A DNA stretch of 64,000 nt from positions 3,038,001 through 3,102,000 of the forward strand of contig NZ_CP032482.1 of the NCBI RefSeq assembly GCF_003600645.1, given 5' to 3'. Made by a program: the position numbers and the translations under genes. The notes under the pieces are model-generated. The model was not told the origin of the DNA, did no database searches, and was given only the letters and a program-made list of their open reading frames with translations. Below, piece after piece: positions 45,016 to 53,797 of the stretch (the stretch's first letter is position 1; each line of letters begins with the position of its first letter). Source of the DNA: Yersinia rochesterensis (lineage in GTDB: Bacteria; Pseudomonadota; Gammaproteobacteria; Enterobacterales; Enterobacteriaceae).

Positions 45016-46411
45016 TATTTTCGTCTATCTCCGCCTTGCGACGGCGTTTCACATCCCCCGGATTAGCGCCGCGAGCTCTGATCCAGTCAGCTTCTGTTGC
45101 CGCTCCACCGCGAATCAGCACGCGCCATGAGTTAGCCTCTTTCAACGGGTCAATCCATGGCATAACTGGCCCGCTGTATACCGCATTCAGCAATGTAGCC
45201 GGGTCAACATCAGGCGGAACATTAATAACGCCAGCGGCAATGGCCTGTTTCAGCCAATTGCGGTACATGGGACGGGTGACTGCTGCAATAAAGGCATCCT
45301 GCAATATGCTGTAGCCCTCAAAAGATTCCACCAGTTCCTGTCGCTGGGCACTGTATGTGCCGTCATAGTTGCGGGAGATGCTGGAATAACTGCCTCGGCT
45401 CCCAGCAGCAACAGCTCTTAGTTGGCCGTTACGGAAATTTTCAAGGTTGGGATTGGGTCGGTCTGACTTGATCATGCCGATTTCTTCACCGGGTTGAAGT
45501 TCGTCAAACAACATACCAGGAACAATGTTTAACTCTCTGCCACTGCTGGTATTCGTGTCGTCAAAAGTTTGACCATCCCCTTTTTTGATATACATACCTA
45601 ATGCAGCAGCAATGCGTGCGGCGGTTAGCTCAGAATCCTCGTACTCTTTGAGCGCACTCAACCGGATCAGGATGCCAGACAATAAGCTGTTGCCACGGAC
45701 CTGATGCAGGCGACGCATAAATTTCAGGTGCATCATGTCATCAGCCACTATTTCTTTCGTGTTACCCAACGCAATGCCTGTCGTGACGAGGGATTTATAC
45801 ACAACATATTTAGTGGGTCGCCCCCAGCCATTTAGATAAATACCCTGACAAACATTGTTTCCAGTATCGTTCATTTCCAGCGGTACAAAGTCAGGTTCCA
45901 GCGCCTCAATCCAAAAAGGAATACTGGCTGTTGCCGTTAACCCCTGAGCAGTTCCACTGACAAATTGCCCAAACACTTCACCATCACGGAGCCAGGTGCG
46001 GGCCATGAGGCGCTCCAGTACGGGGCGGGTAAATTGCCCGGTCACATCAGGTGAGACAGACCACTCCGCCCATGCAGCCCTGATTTTCTTTGCCAGATCA
46101 TCAGCTACTAACCCGGTACGGAGAATAGGCTGGGGATCGACAATAATTCCCTTGGCACCAATGATGCGCTCTTCCAGTTTATCCAGCAGTCCGATCACAA
46201 GGTCATGATTGTTATCCAGCCACCGCGCCTGCTCCCTCAGCGAACGTCCCCCGATCTGGCTGAGTTGGTTAGCATTACGGTTTTCACGCCTGGCGCGGTG
46301 TGTGCGAGTGGGTAATACCGCTTCATAAGCACGTATAGCCACGCGAGACTTTAAACGGGCGGCTTTCCAGCCCGGAGAAAACAGGCCAATAGCATCATCA
46401 AAAATACCCAT
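44930..46411 (-). CDS. Portal protein (lambda B-like)
   Basis: A 493-residue portal of the lambda family, with the typical N-terminal ARLKSRVAIRAYEAVLP segment and RENRNANQLSQIGGRSLREQARWLD. Its core includes MHLKFMRRLHQVRGNSLLSGILIRL. It forms the dodecameric DNA entry vertex. It begins one base after the gpW stop overlap and its end overlaps the protease/capsid start. Confidence 0.96.
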   Translation of the reverse strand: MGIFDDAIGLFSPGWKAARLKSRVAIRAYEAVLPTRTHRARRENRNANQLSQIGGRSLREQARWLDNNHDLVIGLLDKLEERIIGAKGIIVDPQPILRTGLVADDLAKKIRAAWAEWSVSPDVTGQFTRPVLERLMARTWLRDGEVFGQFVSGTAQGLTATASIPFWIEALEPDFVPLEMNDTGNNVCQGIYLNGWGRPTKYVVYKSLVTTGIALGNTKEIVADDMMHLKFMRRLHQVRGNSLLSGILIRLSALKEYEDSELTAARIAAALGMYIKKGDGQTFDDTNTSSGRELNIVPGMLFDELQPGEEIGMIKSDRPNPNLENFRNGQLRAVAAGSRGSYSSISRNYDGTYSAQRQELVESFEGYSILQDAFIAAVTRPMYRNWLKQAIAAGVINVPPDVDPATLLNAVYSGPVMPWIDPLKEANSWRVLIRGGAATEADWIRARGANPGDVKRRRKAEIDENNELDLRFDTDPANDKGDARGQEQQKETD

Positions 46412-46626
46412 TATGGAAACCTCGCCACTTTATACATAGGGCGTCCACGCTGAGTTGCCAGAAGATTAGCGAGACGGCGTTCCCATGCTTCTCTGCCCTT
46501 GCGAATCTCACTCAAATTTTCCATCGTCATTGACTGGCCATTAAAGGTGATGGATTTACCCTCCAATACCGTTTTTTCAGCGGTTAGATATTGCTGGAGC
46601 ATGTTTTCAATCTCTGCCTGATTCAT
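46411..46626 (-). CDS. Head-tail joining protein (lambda W-like)
   Basis: A 71-residue protein from the ATG at 46626 (MNQAEIENMLQQYLTAEKTV), which overlaps the terminase stop as ATGA; a longer reading would start inside the terminase gene. The SITFNGQSMTMENLSEI segment and length match gpW, which seals the packaged head before tail joining. It ends where the portal begins. Confidence 0.9.
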   Translation of the reverse strand: MNQAEIENMLQQYLTAEKTVLEGKSITFNGQSMTMENLSEIRKGREAWERRLANLLATQRGRPMYKVARFP

Positions 46627-48725
46627 AACCAGCCTCCGGATGTAGATGACGCCCATGCAGAGGTACTGCCCTCTTGCTGGGCTGGTGATTTTTTAGGTTT
46701 TGTTGTCTTAGTTCGGGATGTTTGGGATGGCGGTCTTTCAGTCACAGATAACGGAGGTTTGGATTCAACAGGCTGCGCCCATGGCGGCGGTTTTTCCCAG
46801 TTGATTTTCTCGTAACCTCGCAGTATTACCAGGGCATGGGCATACACCATTAAATCGAATGCCTCATTTGCGCCCTTGCCGGGTTTGCTCCATTTGCCAT
46901 CCTGCCCCCGCTCTTCATATGTGAGTTCGTCGTAAAACCACTCCCCCAGCCAGTCAGGAAAGTGAACATAGTTAGGCCCCGGCGTCTCACGCGATAACGC
47001 GTTACTAATCCGGTCTTTCAATAGGTTTGTTTGCAAGAGATACAGAGGAACGTCACCCCGCGCCTCCGCTCGTCGATTGGGACGATCAGTATTGTCGGGG
47101 AAGCTTTTAGTGATCAACTTACCGCGAGACTGGCTATCCCCTTTGAAAAGGTACACACGCTTGTGGACACCATCGCGGCGGCATTGCCGCCAGAACTCAT
47201 AAGCATTACCGGTAACGCCATCTTCACCACCGGAATCCACAGCCATTGCCAAGACCGGCAGGGTGATGGATGGATTGGCATCCATCGGCCAGCATTTATC
47301 CAGAACATCGGTACGCAGCAGATCCCAATCCTCCAGATAAGCTGCGGGGTTAATGGGCAGACTTTCACCGTTAGTCCCCATTCGCATCGACTGACGGATG
47401 TTATAGCGGTCAACTATCCAGCGTTCGCCATGCGCACCATAGCCCACTATCTGGACCACAAAGCGGCGATTTTTCCCCCCTTGAACATCCACAGTAGCCA
47501 CAAGGAATAGCACCCCATCCGGCACAGTTCGCTTCGTCACCTTACTGGCGCGGGCCATTAAGGTTTCAGACTTGCGTTGCTCGGTGCTGGATCGGGGAAG
47601 ATATGGAATACCACAGTCAGTATTGGTGACGGCTTTCAGGGTTTCTTCGCTACCGGTAGCCTCAAACTCCTGCTCTGCCGTCAGTAACCGGAATATCATT
47701 TGTGCCCAGGTTTGATAACCTGCGGCGGGGCCTTCCATCCAAAATGAAGCAATGCGCGATTGTCGCGGGGTTCCGGTAATCACTCCATCAGAATCGGAGT
47801 GTTCCCCCTCGCGCAACCAAATACCCTTTTTATTTAGCTCATCTTTTAAGTTTGATGTGATAACTCCCTGGCAAGATGGGCAAGCCAAGTGCGCTTCTCT
47901 GCTGGCTTTTACAGGGTCAGGTGTGTCACGAAACCCATTCATCGCTTGCATACTAGGCTGAAAGTATTCGCCGCAATGAGGGCAGGGCCAGTACCAACGC
48001 CGCCTGTCCCCACGGTTATACAACGAAAGAATACCGGTTGCCGGGGGAGCCTCATGAGGAGATGTTCGCCGCCATTTAGTATCACGAATGTCCCTGCCTG
48101 GCGAACTTTCCACCAGCGTCATACCGGAACTCATAAATGTGGTAGTACGCTTTGAGGCCAGTGTAAAACCATCACCTTCCCCACCAATATCTTCTACCCA
48201 ACGGTCATAATCAGTCAGCGCAACAAACCGGTAATCTGACGATGACAGGATATTAATTGAGGGCCAGCCTATCTTCAGATAATTACCTGCACGAAAAATA
48301 ATATCGTGGACGTTATTATCATTGGGATTCGTACTGAGGCGCTTTGCAACTTCCGGACTAACCCGAAAGGTTCGGGAAAGGCGTTTCTTTGAGTGCTCTC
48401 TCGCCTTTTCCTCTGTCATTTGCACCAACAGAAAATCAGCGGGATCGCAGACAATAGAATAGACACACCAACCATCAATTAGCCCAATGGTTTTACCCGT
48501 TCGCGCAGGGCCGACAAAAATAACTGCGTCATACTCACGCGAAGCCAGGCAGTTCATGGGCTCAATGATATAAGGAGTCATGGATGGGTCCCAAGGCACT
48601 GAATTACCCCCGCCCTTTGGAACACGCATATACTTTTGCACGGCCTCGGCAACCGGAATGCGCCGGGGGGCTTTTAGTAGGGCAGAAACATCACGCCGTA
48701 TAGCTGCCGCTGATGCATAACTCAT
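46623..48725 (-). CDS. Terminase large subunit (GpA family)
   Basis: A 700-residue packaging motor of the lambda GpA family. The ATPase region has Walker A-like VGPARTGKT and a downstream YRFVALTDYDRW Walker B-like block. The nuclease domain carries acidic motifs such as ATVDVQGG and AVDSGGEDG. The C-terminus is Lys/Pro/Thr-rich and would bind the portal. It starts at the small-subunit stop (TAATG). Confidence 0.96.
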   Translation of the reverse strand: MSYASAAAIRRDVSALLKAPRRIPVAEAVQKYMRVPKGGGNSVPWDPSMTPYIIEPMNCLASREYDAVIFVGPARTGKTIGLIDGWCVYSIVCDPADFLLVQMTEEKAREHSKKRLSRTFRVSPEVAKRLSTNPNDNNVHDIIFRAGNYLKIGWPSINILSSSDYRFVALTDYDRWVEDIGGEGDGFTLASKRTTTFMSSGMTLVESSPGRDIRDTKWRRTSPHEAPPATGILSLYNRGDRRRWYWPCPHCGEYFQPSMQAMNGFRDTPDPVKASREAHLACPSCQGVITSNLKDELNKKGIWLREGEHSDSDGVITGTPRQSRIASFWMEGPAAGYQTWAQMIFRLLTAEQEFEATGSEETLKAVTNTDCGIPYLPRSSTEQRKSETLMARASKVTKRTVPDGVLFLVATVDVQGGKNRRFVVQIVGYGAHGERWIVDRYNIRQSMRMGTNGESLPINPAAYLEDWDLLRTDVLDKCWPMDANPSITLPVLAMAVDSGGEDGVTGNAYEFWRQCRRDGVHKRVYLFKGDSQSRGKLITKSFPDNTDRPNRRAEARGDVPLYLLQTNLLKDRISNALSRETPGPNYVHFPDWLGEWFYDELTYEERGQDGKWSKPGKGANEAFDLMVYAHALVILRGYEKINWEKPPPWAQPVESKPPLSVTERPPSQTSRTKTTKPKKSPAQQEGSTSAWASSTSGGWL

Positions 48726-49237
48726 TAATGCTCATCCTCAGTTTCTGCCAATGAAACTGATGAGGCCATTAAGTCCCTTAGCTCATCAGCCAGCGATTGC
48801 GCCTCATTCACCAGTTCGGGTGACCAGCTCTTTTTACGCTCAAGCACATCCGGCCAGGTATCCAGAAGTTGGGCGACAGACTTCACTAACAAAGCCATTT
48901 CAGTATGAACTTCACTAACAGGGATAAGTTGACGCAAGCTTGCTTCCAACTTCACTCGCTCATTTTCCGACTGATACCAATCCTTACGATCTTTAGGTCC
49001 CATTTTCTGAGGATTTTGAAAACCGTCAGGATCGACAGGTTCAATCTCGCCAAACAAAATAGGGCCGACATCTTTCAGTGCATAAACGGGGTTGCCTCTC
49101 ACTGTGTCAGCGATTGGCGTATTGGCATCGAGAAGCCGCTTTCTCACCGTTCCGCGATTCAGCCCAAAAGCCTCAGCAATCTTCGCTACGCTCCAGTTGT
49201 AAGCGTCCCCCAGATTGCTGATATTGGACATTGACAC
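48725..49237 (-). CDS. Terminase small subunit (DUF1441 / Nu1-like)
   Basis: A 170-residue protein with an N-terminal winged-helix-like DNA-binding segment (WSVAKIAEAFGLNRGTVRKRL), a central linker and C-terminal helices for binding the large subunit. It recognises cos and directs the large subunit. ATG codons at 49237 and 49231 are both possible. The cos candidate lies immediately upstream. Confidence 0.88.
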   Translation of the reverse strand: MSMSNISNLGDAYNWSVAKIAEAFGLNRGTVRKRLLDANTPIADTVRGNPVYALKDVGPILFGEIEPVDPDGFQNPQKMGPKDRKDWYQSENERVKLEASLRQLIPVSEVHTEMALLVKSVAQLLDTWPDVLERKKSWSPELVNEAQSLADELRDLMASSVSLAETEDEH

Positions 49238-49239
49238 CT

Positions 49240-49540
49240 CATCCTGTCAGGTGAAACTGGTATTTATTTAATAAATTCAAATGATTACAATCTGGCCAGA
49301 TGACAGTGTGCTTTTGATTTTGTCACCTGAAAGTTGAGTTTTATTTTAATTTTCATGAAGATAGGACACCTGCTGCTGTCACCATGAAAACTGAAAAACT
49401 AGCCGTTTTCCGCGAGTCCCACTCCCCGTGGTAGGGCCCCCCTCCGGGAGTACCTTTCGATAATGGTTCTCATTTGTATTTTTATGCACCATTTCGGGGC
49501 TCACATTGACTTATTTGATAATCGTTATCATTTAATGTGT
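49240..49540 (-). other. Gene-free region with candidate cos site
   Basis: About 300 bases between the small terminase gene and the next small gene contain no convincing ORF. They hold a GC-rich block (CCGTGGTAGGGCCCCCCTCCGGGAG, of which 49431-49450 is the core) in AT-rich surroundings. There are repeated GTCACCTGAAA-like elements near 49250, 49320 and 49377, and two copies of GATAATSGTTMTCATTT at 49460 and 49516. Location just before terminase is where lambda has cosN-cosB, so this is the best cos candidate. The cut position is not determined. Confidence 0.45.
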
Positions 49541-49545
49541 TTGGG

Positions 49546-49740
49546 TTACCTGATGAATGAGTCACGGTGGCTGAGCATGGTGATACTTTCCTCTACTGCC
49601 CGCACAGCTTTTGATAACTGCTTTTGCAATTCAACAGCTCGCTCAAGTTTTACAATCAAAGCATCGATCTGAATGGTATCTGTATTAATACCAATCTGCA
49701 TTGAAGACGTGTAAATCGAATCAGTTTGCTTACATTTCAT
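49546..49740 (-). CDS. Small phage protein, unknown (64 aa)
   Basis: A 64-residue protein (MKCKQTDSIYTSSMQIGIN) with GGAG seven bases before the ATG. The C-terminal half (ALIVKLERAVELQKQLSKAV) is an amphipathic helix likely to form a coiled coil. It lies between the lysis genes and cos, a position used by small accessory genes. No family is recognised. Confidence 0.6.
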   Translation of the reverse strand: MKCKQTDSIYTSSMQIGINTDTIQIDALIVKLERAVELQKQLSKAVRAVEESITMLSHRDSFIR

Positions 49741-49828
49741 TGTGTAGCTCCAATAGAAAAGCCACCGGCTTATAAGGCCAGTGGCTTAGATAAAAAATCC
49801 CATAAGCGGCTTGATTCTATTCGTATTT

Positions 49829-50053
49829 TTAACTTTCCAGTAGAGCCAGATAATTCAATGGGAATGAAATTCCCGGCTCTTTCTTTAGAACTTCAATCTT
49901 GTTAATTATTGCCTCACGTTGAGAGTTGCTCCCCGTGGAATAATACTTTTTGGCTATCTCTATTACTTTATTTCCAAGAGCAGAACTTCCCAGACCACCA
50001 TATGCCTCAGCATTTCTTGTCACGTTATAAACTTCATTGCTGAAATCAGTCAT
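49829..50053 (-). CDS. Small phage protein, unknown (74 aa)
   Basis: A 74-residue protein from the ATG at 50053 (MTDFSNEVYNVTRNAEAYGG), with AAGG seven bases upstream; a GTG one codon earlier is also in frame. It contains a Lys/Glu helix and ends SFPLNYLALLES. It has no membrane segment. Function unknown. Confidence 0.6.
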   Translation of the reverse strand: MTDFSNEVYNVTRNAEAYGGLGSSALGNKVIEIAKKYYSTGSNSQREAIINKIEVLKKEPGISFPLNYLALLES

Positions 50054-50148
50054 CACGTTGCCTTTTGGTTGAGAATAACTGTTGAAGTATACAGTGATTG
50101 AGAGCCGTTGTGAAAGTGGCTCTCAATTTGTCTTTAAAATCAACCAAC

Positions 50149-50712
50149 TCAATTTCGAGGAGGCAAATCTGTATTAAATGGTAACCCAGGGATCGTTATT
50201 TGCCCTCGCTGCTCAATGCGCTCAATTTGAGCAAGCAATGATGGCTTCTTGACTCGCCCCCATCGGTTAAGTAATCGACCTGACATGCTGGCAACATCTT
50301 TCTCTTTCATATACTCCAGCATTACTGCGTTTCGCTCGGCTTCAAGGTTATGCATCCCTTGGGCGATCATGTCAGCCATCCAATCAAAAGCTGCAATGTA
50401 TGCCTCTTTAAATGCAAAGGCTGCTGTTCCTGTGAAACTGAAAACAAGCATTGTCCAGCCGTTACGAGTCATTCGATAAAAAGGCTGGGGTTTACCATTC
50501 TGTAACTCATTGTTTTCATGGCAAAGCGTAAAATTGCGCCCTGCGAACTCAGCGGAGCAGGCCTTAATGACATTGCGAGTTTTCCGCATTACATCTTTGT
50601 GTCCTTTGCCGAATACCTTCGCAACTTTGAAAGTATCAGTTGATGACTCAGTGCCAGAAAGAAATACCAATTCACGGAAATCAAATCCATTTACGACAGT
50701 TGGATAGTTCAT
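50149..50712 (-). CDS. Rha-family phage regulatory protein
   Basis: A 187-residue protein starting MNYPTVVNGFDFREL at 50712 (AAAAGG upstream). The N-terminal Rha domain is clear: VAKVFGKGHKDVMRKTRNV, then FYRMTRNGWTMLVFSFTG and AFKEAYIAAFDWM. Rha proteins of lambdoid phages are regulators that can disturb lysogeny or host growth. It is separated from the lysis genes by a terminator and so probably has its own promoter. It is a second Rha-domain protein besides that at 56878. Confidence 0.85.
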   Translation of the reverse strand: MNYPTVVNGFDFRELVFLSGTESSTDTFKVAKVFGKGHKDVMRKTRNVIKACSAEFAGRNFTLCHENNELQNGKPQPFYRMTRNGWTMLVFSFTGTAAFAFKEAYIAAFDWMADMIAQGMHNLEAERNAVMLEYMKEKDVASMSGRLLNRWGRVKKPSLLAQIERIEQRGQITIPGLPFNTDLPPRN

Positions 50713-50851
50713 ATCGAATTTACCTTTTAAGATGAACCTTGTTCGCACAGGAATACGGCCCTCAGAAGGCTCCGACAGCCAGCCGGTTCCTCAAGGGTCA
50801 TCCTGAAAGGTTCTGAGTGATTTGCGCTGCGATGCGCTTGAATTTGCTGCA

Positions 50852-50877
50852 TAAAAAAAGCCCCGCAATTGCGAGGC
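50852..50877 (-). terminator. Intrinsic terminator after the lysis genes
   Basis: On the minus strand GCCTCGC/GCGGGGC (one mismatch) is followed by TTTTTTT. It lies 17 bases after the Rz1 stop. Confidence 0.75.
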
Positions 50878-50893
50878 TCCATTCGAATTTGTC

Positions 50894-51202
50894 TTACTGT
50901 TTCCGCATGGTTTTCTGCCGCCAGATAATGATTTCATCGAGCCGCCCCTTACATATCCGCAGCTCACGTTTCAAAGCCAGCGCATACAGCCCACTATCGC
51001 CCCAAGTAGTACCGACAAACTCCGGTACCTCACATTGAGTTAATGCTGACTCAGGGGGCCACAACTGGATTAATTCGACTGATCGTGGTGCTGGTGGGCT
51101 ACTCTTGCAGGATGCTAATGTTGCTATCAGGCATCCGGCTATCAATGCACGAATCCCCAAACCCCGCAGACTTGAAGCGCCTGACACGATCTTCACTTTC
51201 AT
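50894..51202 (-). CDS. Rz1-like outer-membrane spanin lipoprotein
   Basis: A 102-residue protein with a signal ending in lipobox LASC followed by a Pro-rich stretch (KSSPPAPRSVELIQLWPP), the pattern of o-spanins. Its start lies out of frame inside the Rz gene, the overlapping Rz/Rz1 architecture. With Rz it would fuse inner and outer membranes in the last lysis step. It is longer than lambda Rz1. Confidence 0.82.
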   Translation of the reverse strand: MKVKIVSGASSLRGLGIRALIAGCLIATLASCKSSPPAPRSVELIQLWPPESALTQCEVPEFVGTTWGDSGLYALALKRELRICKGRLDEIIIWRQKTMRKQ

Positions 51203-51431
51203 TGCGTAGCTTCCTTTCGTTCTCTAGCTGTCGGGTTGTGGCTGCTCGGTTGGCGGCTTCATTCACCTGGTATACATCGATGATGTTGCCTAGAGCCGTG
51301 TTTGTGGCCTGCTCATCACTCAGCGCTTTTTCCGCTTTTTGGATATCATTTGAGAGGCGATAATTGTTAAAGAACAGAGCCCACACAATAACCACCAGCA
51401 CAGCAATAACTAATCCGATGGCTTTATTCAT
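51099..51431 (-). CDS. Rz-like inner-membrane spanin
   Basis: A 110-residue protein with one N-terminal membrane anchor (IGLVIAVLVVIVWALFF) and a periplasmic coiled coil (IQKAEKALSDEQATN, RQLENERKLRNESEDRVRR). This is the i-spanin topology. It overlaps the endolysin end by eight bases and contains the Rz1 start in another frame. Confidence 0.85.
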   Translation of the reverse strand: MNKAIGLVIAVLVVIVWALFFNNYRLSNDIQKAEKALSDEQATNTALGNIIDVYQVNEAANRAATTRQLENERKLRNESEDRVRRFKSAGFGDSCIDSRMPDSNISILQE

Positions 51432-51954
51432 CCAGCCCCCAGCATGTCAGCTCGCTTTCTTGCGCGCGGCGTTCTATCTGCCCGTAACAGTTATTGGATC
51501 GAATATTGCAATCCTTACCACCATCGCGAACCCAACGTTTGATTTCAGCGCATGCACCTCTACGGTCGCCAGCATTGAGTTTTCGATAGAACGTAGAAGT
51601 GAAACATTTACTCGGGCCGATGTTATAGGGGCAAAACGAAGCGATACCGGCAATCTGTGGTTCAGTCAGCGGTACCCGGACATTTTTCTTCACCCAGCTT
51701 ATGGCCTTGTCAGCCTCCAGCTGATTCACCGCAACACACTTATCAGCTGACAGCTTCATCCCTTTCACTACCGGTTTGCCATCAACTTGAGTAGCACCAC
51801 GGCAAATAGTCCAAATCCCCTTTCCATCTGGATAAGCTACAAGCCGGTTGCCCTCTTTCTCATCCAAAAGCTGATCAATAATTATGGTGGCCGGTGCTGC
51901 GGCCATAATCAGAGCCAGGACAGCCGCGCTTAATTTGCTTTTTGTCGAGGCCAT
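51424..51954 (-). CDS. SAR-type endolysin (GH24 lysozyme)
   Basis: A 176-residue muramidase from the ATG at 51954. The catalytic triad spacing E-8-D-5-T is intact: Glu34 in EKEGNRL, Asp43 in YPDGKG and Thr49 in WTIC. The N-terminus (KLSAAVLALIMAAAPATIII) is weakly hydrophobic and Ala-rich, typical of a signal-anchor-release segment. Several Cys residues (WTIC, FCPYN, KC, GAC) could control activation by disulfide exchange. It starts in the holin stop (TGATG). Confidence 0.92.
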   Translation of the reverse strand: MASTKSKLSAAVLALIMAAAPATIIIDQLLDEKEGNRLVAYPDGKGIWTICRGATQVDGKPVVKGMKLSADKCVAVNQLEADKAISWVKKNVRVPLTEPQIAGIASFCPYNIGPSKCFTSTFYRKLNAGDRRGACAEIKRWVRDGGKDCNIRSNNCYGQIERRAQESELTCWGLDE

Positions 51955-52169
51955 CACTCACCATCCGGTTTATAACCATGCCGCCTATCCCAAATCTTGA
52001 TGCCAGCATTAAGCATGAATGTCAGGGCCATAAAGAATAACGAACCAAGCACACCAATTACCGTCCACTCATCAGGTGTGAATCCAGCAATCAGCTCTTT
52101 AACCCAAAAAATAAAACTACCACCTGACACTAGGTAGGAAGCATTAGAAGCGATATTGCTCATTTTCAT
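51954..52169 (-). CDS. Holin with dual-start motif
   Basis: A 71-residue small membrane protein with two hydrophobic helices (ASYLVSGGSFIFWVKELIAG and WTVIGVLGSLFFMALTFML) and a charged tail, as in class II phage holins. It begins MKMSN, with two ATG codons two codons apart behind one GGGAG; lambda S uses the same MKM arrangement to make antiholin and holin. It is coupled to the endolysin gene by a one-base overlap. Confidence 0.88.
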   Translation of the reverse strand: MKMSNIASNASYLVSGGSFIFWVKELIAGFTPDEWTVIGVLGSLFFMALTFMLNAGIKIWDRRHGYKPDGE

Positions 52170-52315
52170 GGTCTCCCCCTCCCGGTCAGCGGGTTGGGCG
52201 CGTAGTTAAGGAATTTAGCCCACCAGTGCAACCACTCATGCGGAGTAATGTGTGTGGAGTTGATTGGGTGACTGGCGGGCTAAAACGGATATCCCTCAAC
52301 TACATGAGCGAGGGT

Positions 52316-53362
52316 TTAAGTGAATAACTCTTTTATTTCTTCAACAGTCTGATTAAATCGCTCTTCTTCAAGCTCTACCCCGATCCCTACTCTGCCCAGC
52401 TTTATAGCGGCCCTTATCGTCGTACCTGATCCCATAAAGAAATCAGCAACTACATCACCGGGTCTACTGCTAGATCTGATTATGTGTTCCATCATTTCAG
52501 CGGGCTTTTCACAAGGGTGCTTGCCTGGGTAGTACGGAACGGAAGCGTAGGACCAAACATCGGTATATGGCACATCAGCAGTGACTGAAAACGGTCGCCG
52601 CAATGATTCATACTCGAGGCTCAACTCCGAATATTTCCGATTTAATGTCTGATATTCCTCAACCAGATCATGATGGGGTCTACTCAATACCCCCTGCAGG
52701 TACTTTTCAGCAGCAATCTGATCAAAGAGTTTTTGTAGTGCTGCGTATTGTTCGGCGTTCGGCAACTGCCATTGGCTTTCACTAAACCAATGACTAGACA
52801 TCTGCCGACCGGTAGCTGCGTTAATTGCTTTAGCTGACACGCCGAGCGATGCCCTAGCCAGCCGAAAATAGTCGATTAGAGGCCGGAATACATTTTGTTT
52901 TAAGATTGAGCATTTAGCAGCGTAGGTGCTGCCTTTGGGCATCAATGGCCCAGAATAATGATCAGCAAAAATAATCCGCTCAGTTGCAGGGAAGTAAGAG
53001 CGTAAATCCTCTTTATGCATTCGCCGCCATGGGCCTGATGGCTTGGCCCAGATTATGTGGTTAAGAACATTGAAGCGACCACGAACCAGTATTTCAGTAT
53101 CAGCCGCTAAGCGACTTCCACAGAACATATACAGGCTACCGGCTGGTTTTAAGACTCGCCAAAACTCCGCTAATACTTCATCAAGCCACGATAAATATGC
53201 TGATTCGCTTCCCCACTGGTTATCCCATTTGCAGGCTTTAACCCTAAAGTAAGGGGGGTCCGTTGCAATCAGGTCAATAGAGTTATCAGGTAATGTTTTG
53301 ATATAACGAAGGGAATCAGCATTAATTAATTTATTACTGTTTAAATAAACAGTGTTTTTCAT
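52316..53362 (-). CDS. Beta-class DNA methyltransferase (N6-adenine/N4-cytosine)
   Basis: A 348-residue methylase with the beta-class motif order: the catalytic DPPY block (DLIATDPPYFRVKACKW, residue about 36) comes first. The SAM-binding block ADFFMGSGTTIRAA is near the C-terminus, after HPCEKPAEMMEHI. Between them is an insert with a coiled-coil-like stretch (EEYQTLNRKYSELSLEYESL), possibly the target-recognition region. No partner endonuclease is adjacent, so it is an orphan enzyme, perhaps protecting phage DNA. The gene lies between Q and the holin. Confidence 0.92.
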   Translation of the reverse strand: MKNTVYLNSNKLINADSLRYIKTLPDNSIDLIATDPPYFRVKACKWDNQWGSESAYLSWLDEVLAEFWRVLKPAGSLYMFCGSRLAADTEILVRGRFNVLNHIIWAKPSGPWRRMHKEDLRSYFPATERIIFADHYSGPLMPKGSTYAAKCSILKQNVFRPLIDYFRLARASLGVSAKAINAATGRQMSSHWFSESQWQLPNAEQYAALQKLFDQIAAEKYLQGVLSRPHHDLVEEYQTLNRKYSELSLEYESLRRPFSVTADVPYTDVWSYASVPYYPGKHPCEKPAEMMEHIIRSSSRPGDVVADFFMGSGTTIRAAIKLGRVGIGVELEEERFNQTVEEIKELFT

Positions 53363-53573
53363 AGATCAGTCTACCGTTTTTTGGTAGGCTCAGATCGCTT
53401 TGTGCACACAAGCGGTGGGCCTTGGTTCGCCCGTGACTTTCCAAACGGGTGAATGGCAGAGGTAGTGTTATCAGCACTCTTCTGCCGCCCATTCCACAAA
53501 CAAAAAAGCCCTGACTTATGTCGGGGCTTGTCATTTTGAAGCCGGTTACGGTTCCGGCGTCAACACCTACCAA
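53334..53573 (-). CDS. Ash-family (phage/P4-type) small protein, start uncertain
   Basis: Up to 79 codons encode AGTVTGFKMTSPDISQGFFVCGMGGRRVLITLPLPF, parts of which match the Phage_ASH / Icd-like family of lambdoid and P4 elements. No ATG lies at the N-terminal side: the frame is open from a stop near 53650 and the best initiators are a TTG at 53571-53573 or the internal Met at TGFKM. It overlaps the methylase start by 29 bases. It may be a real gene with an unusual start or a degraded one. P4 Icd blocks host cell division; a similar role is only a guess. Confidence 0.45.
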   Translation of the reverse strand: MVGVDAGTVTGFKMTSPDISQGFFVCGMGGRRVLITLPLPFTRLESHGRTKAHRLCAQSDLSLPKNGRLIYEKHCLFKQ

Positions 53574-53797
53574 TGTGCTGACCGCATACCTTTCAGTGCA
53601 CTTCTGTGGTGGCGGGGAATTCGCCGACGTCGTTTCACTGGTGTTTCACTTGTATCCCCACACATCGGTGCCTGCTTTCACCACATTCGGCTGAGCACCA
53701 ACCGTTGCTGCAACAATGTCCTGAATAGATTGGGATATGAACCCGTTATTCAGTGATGCTCAGGCGAATGTAGGCATAAAAAAACCCCGCCGAAGCG

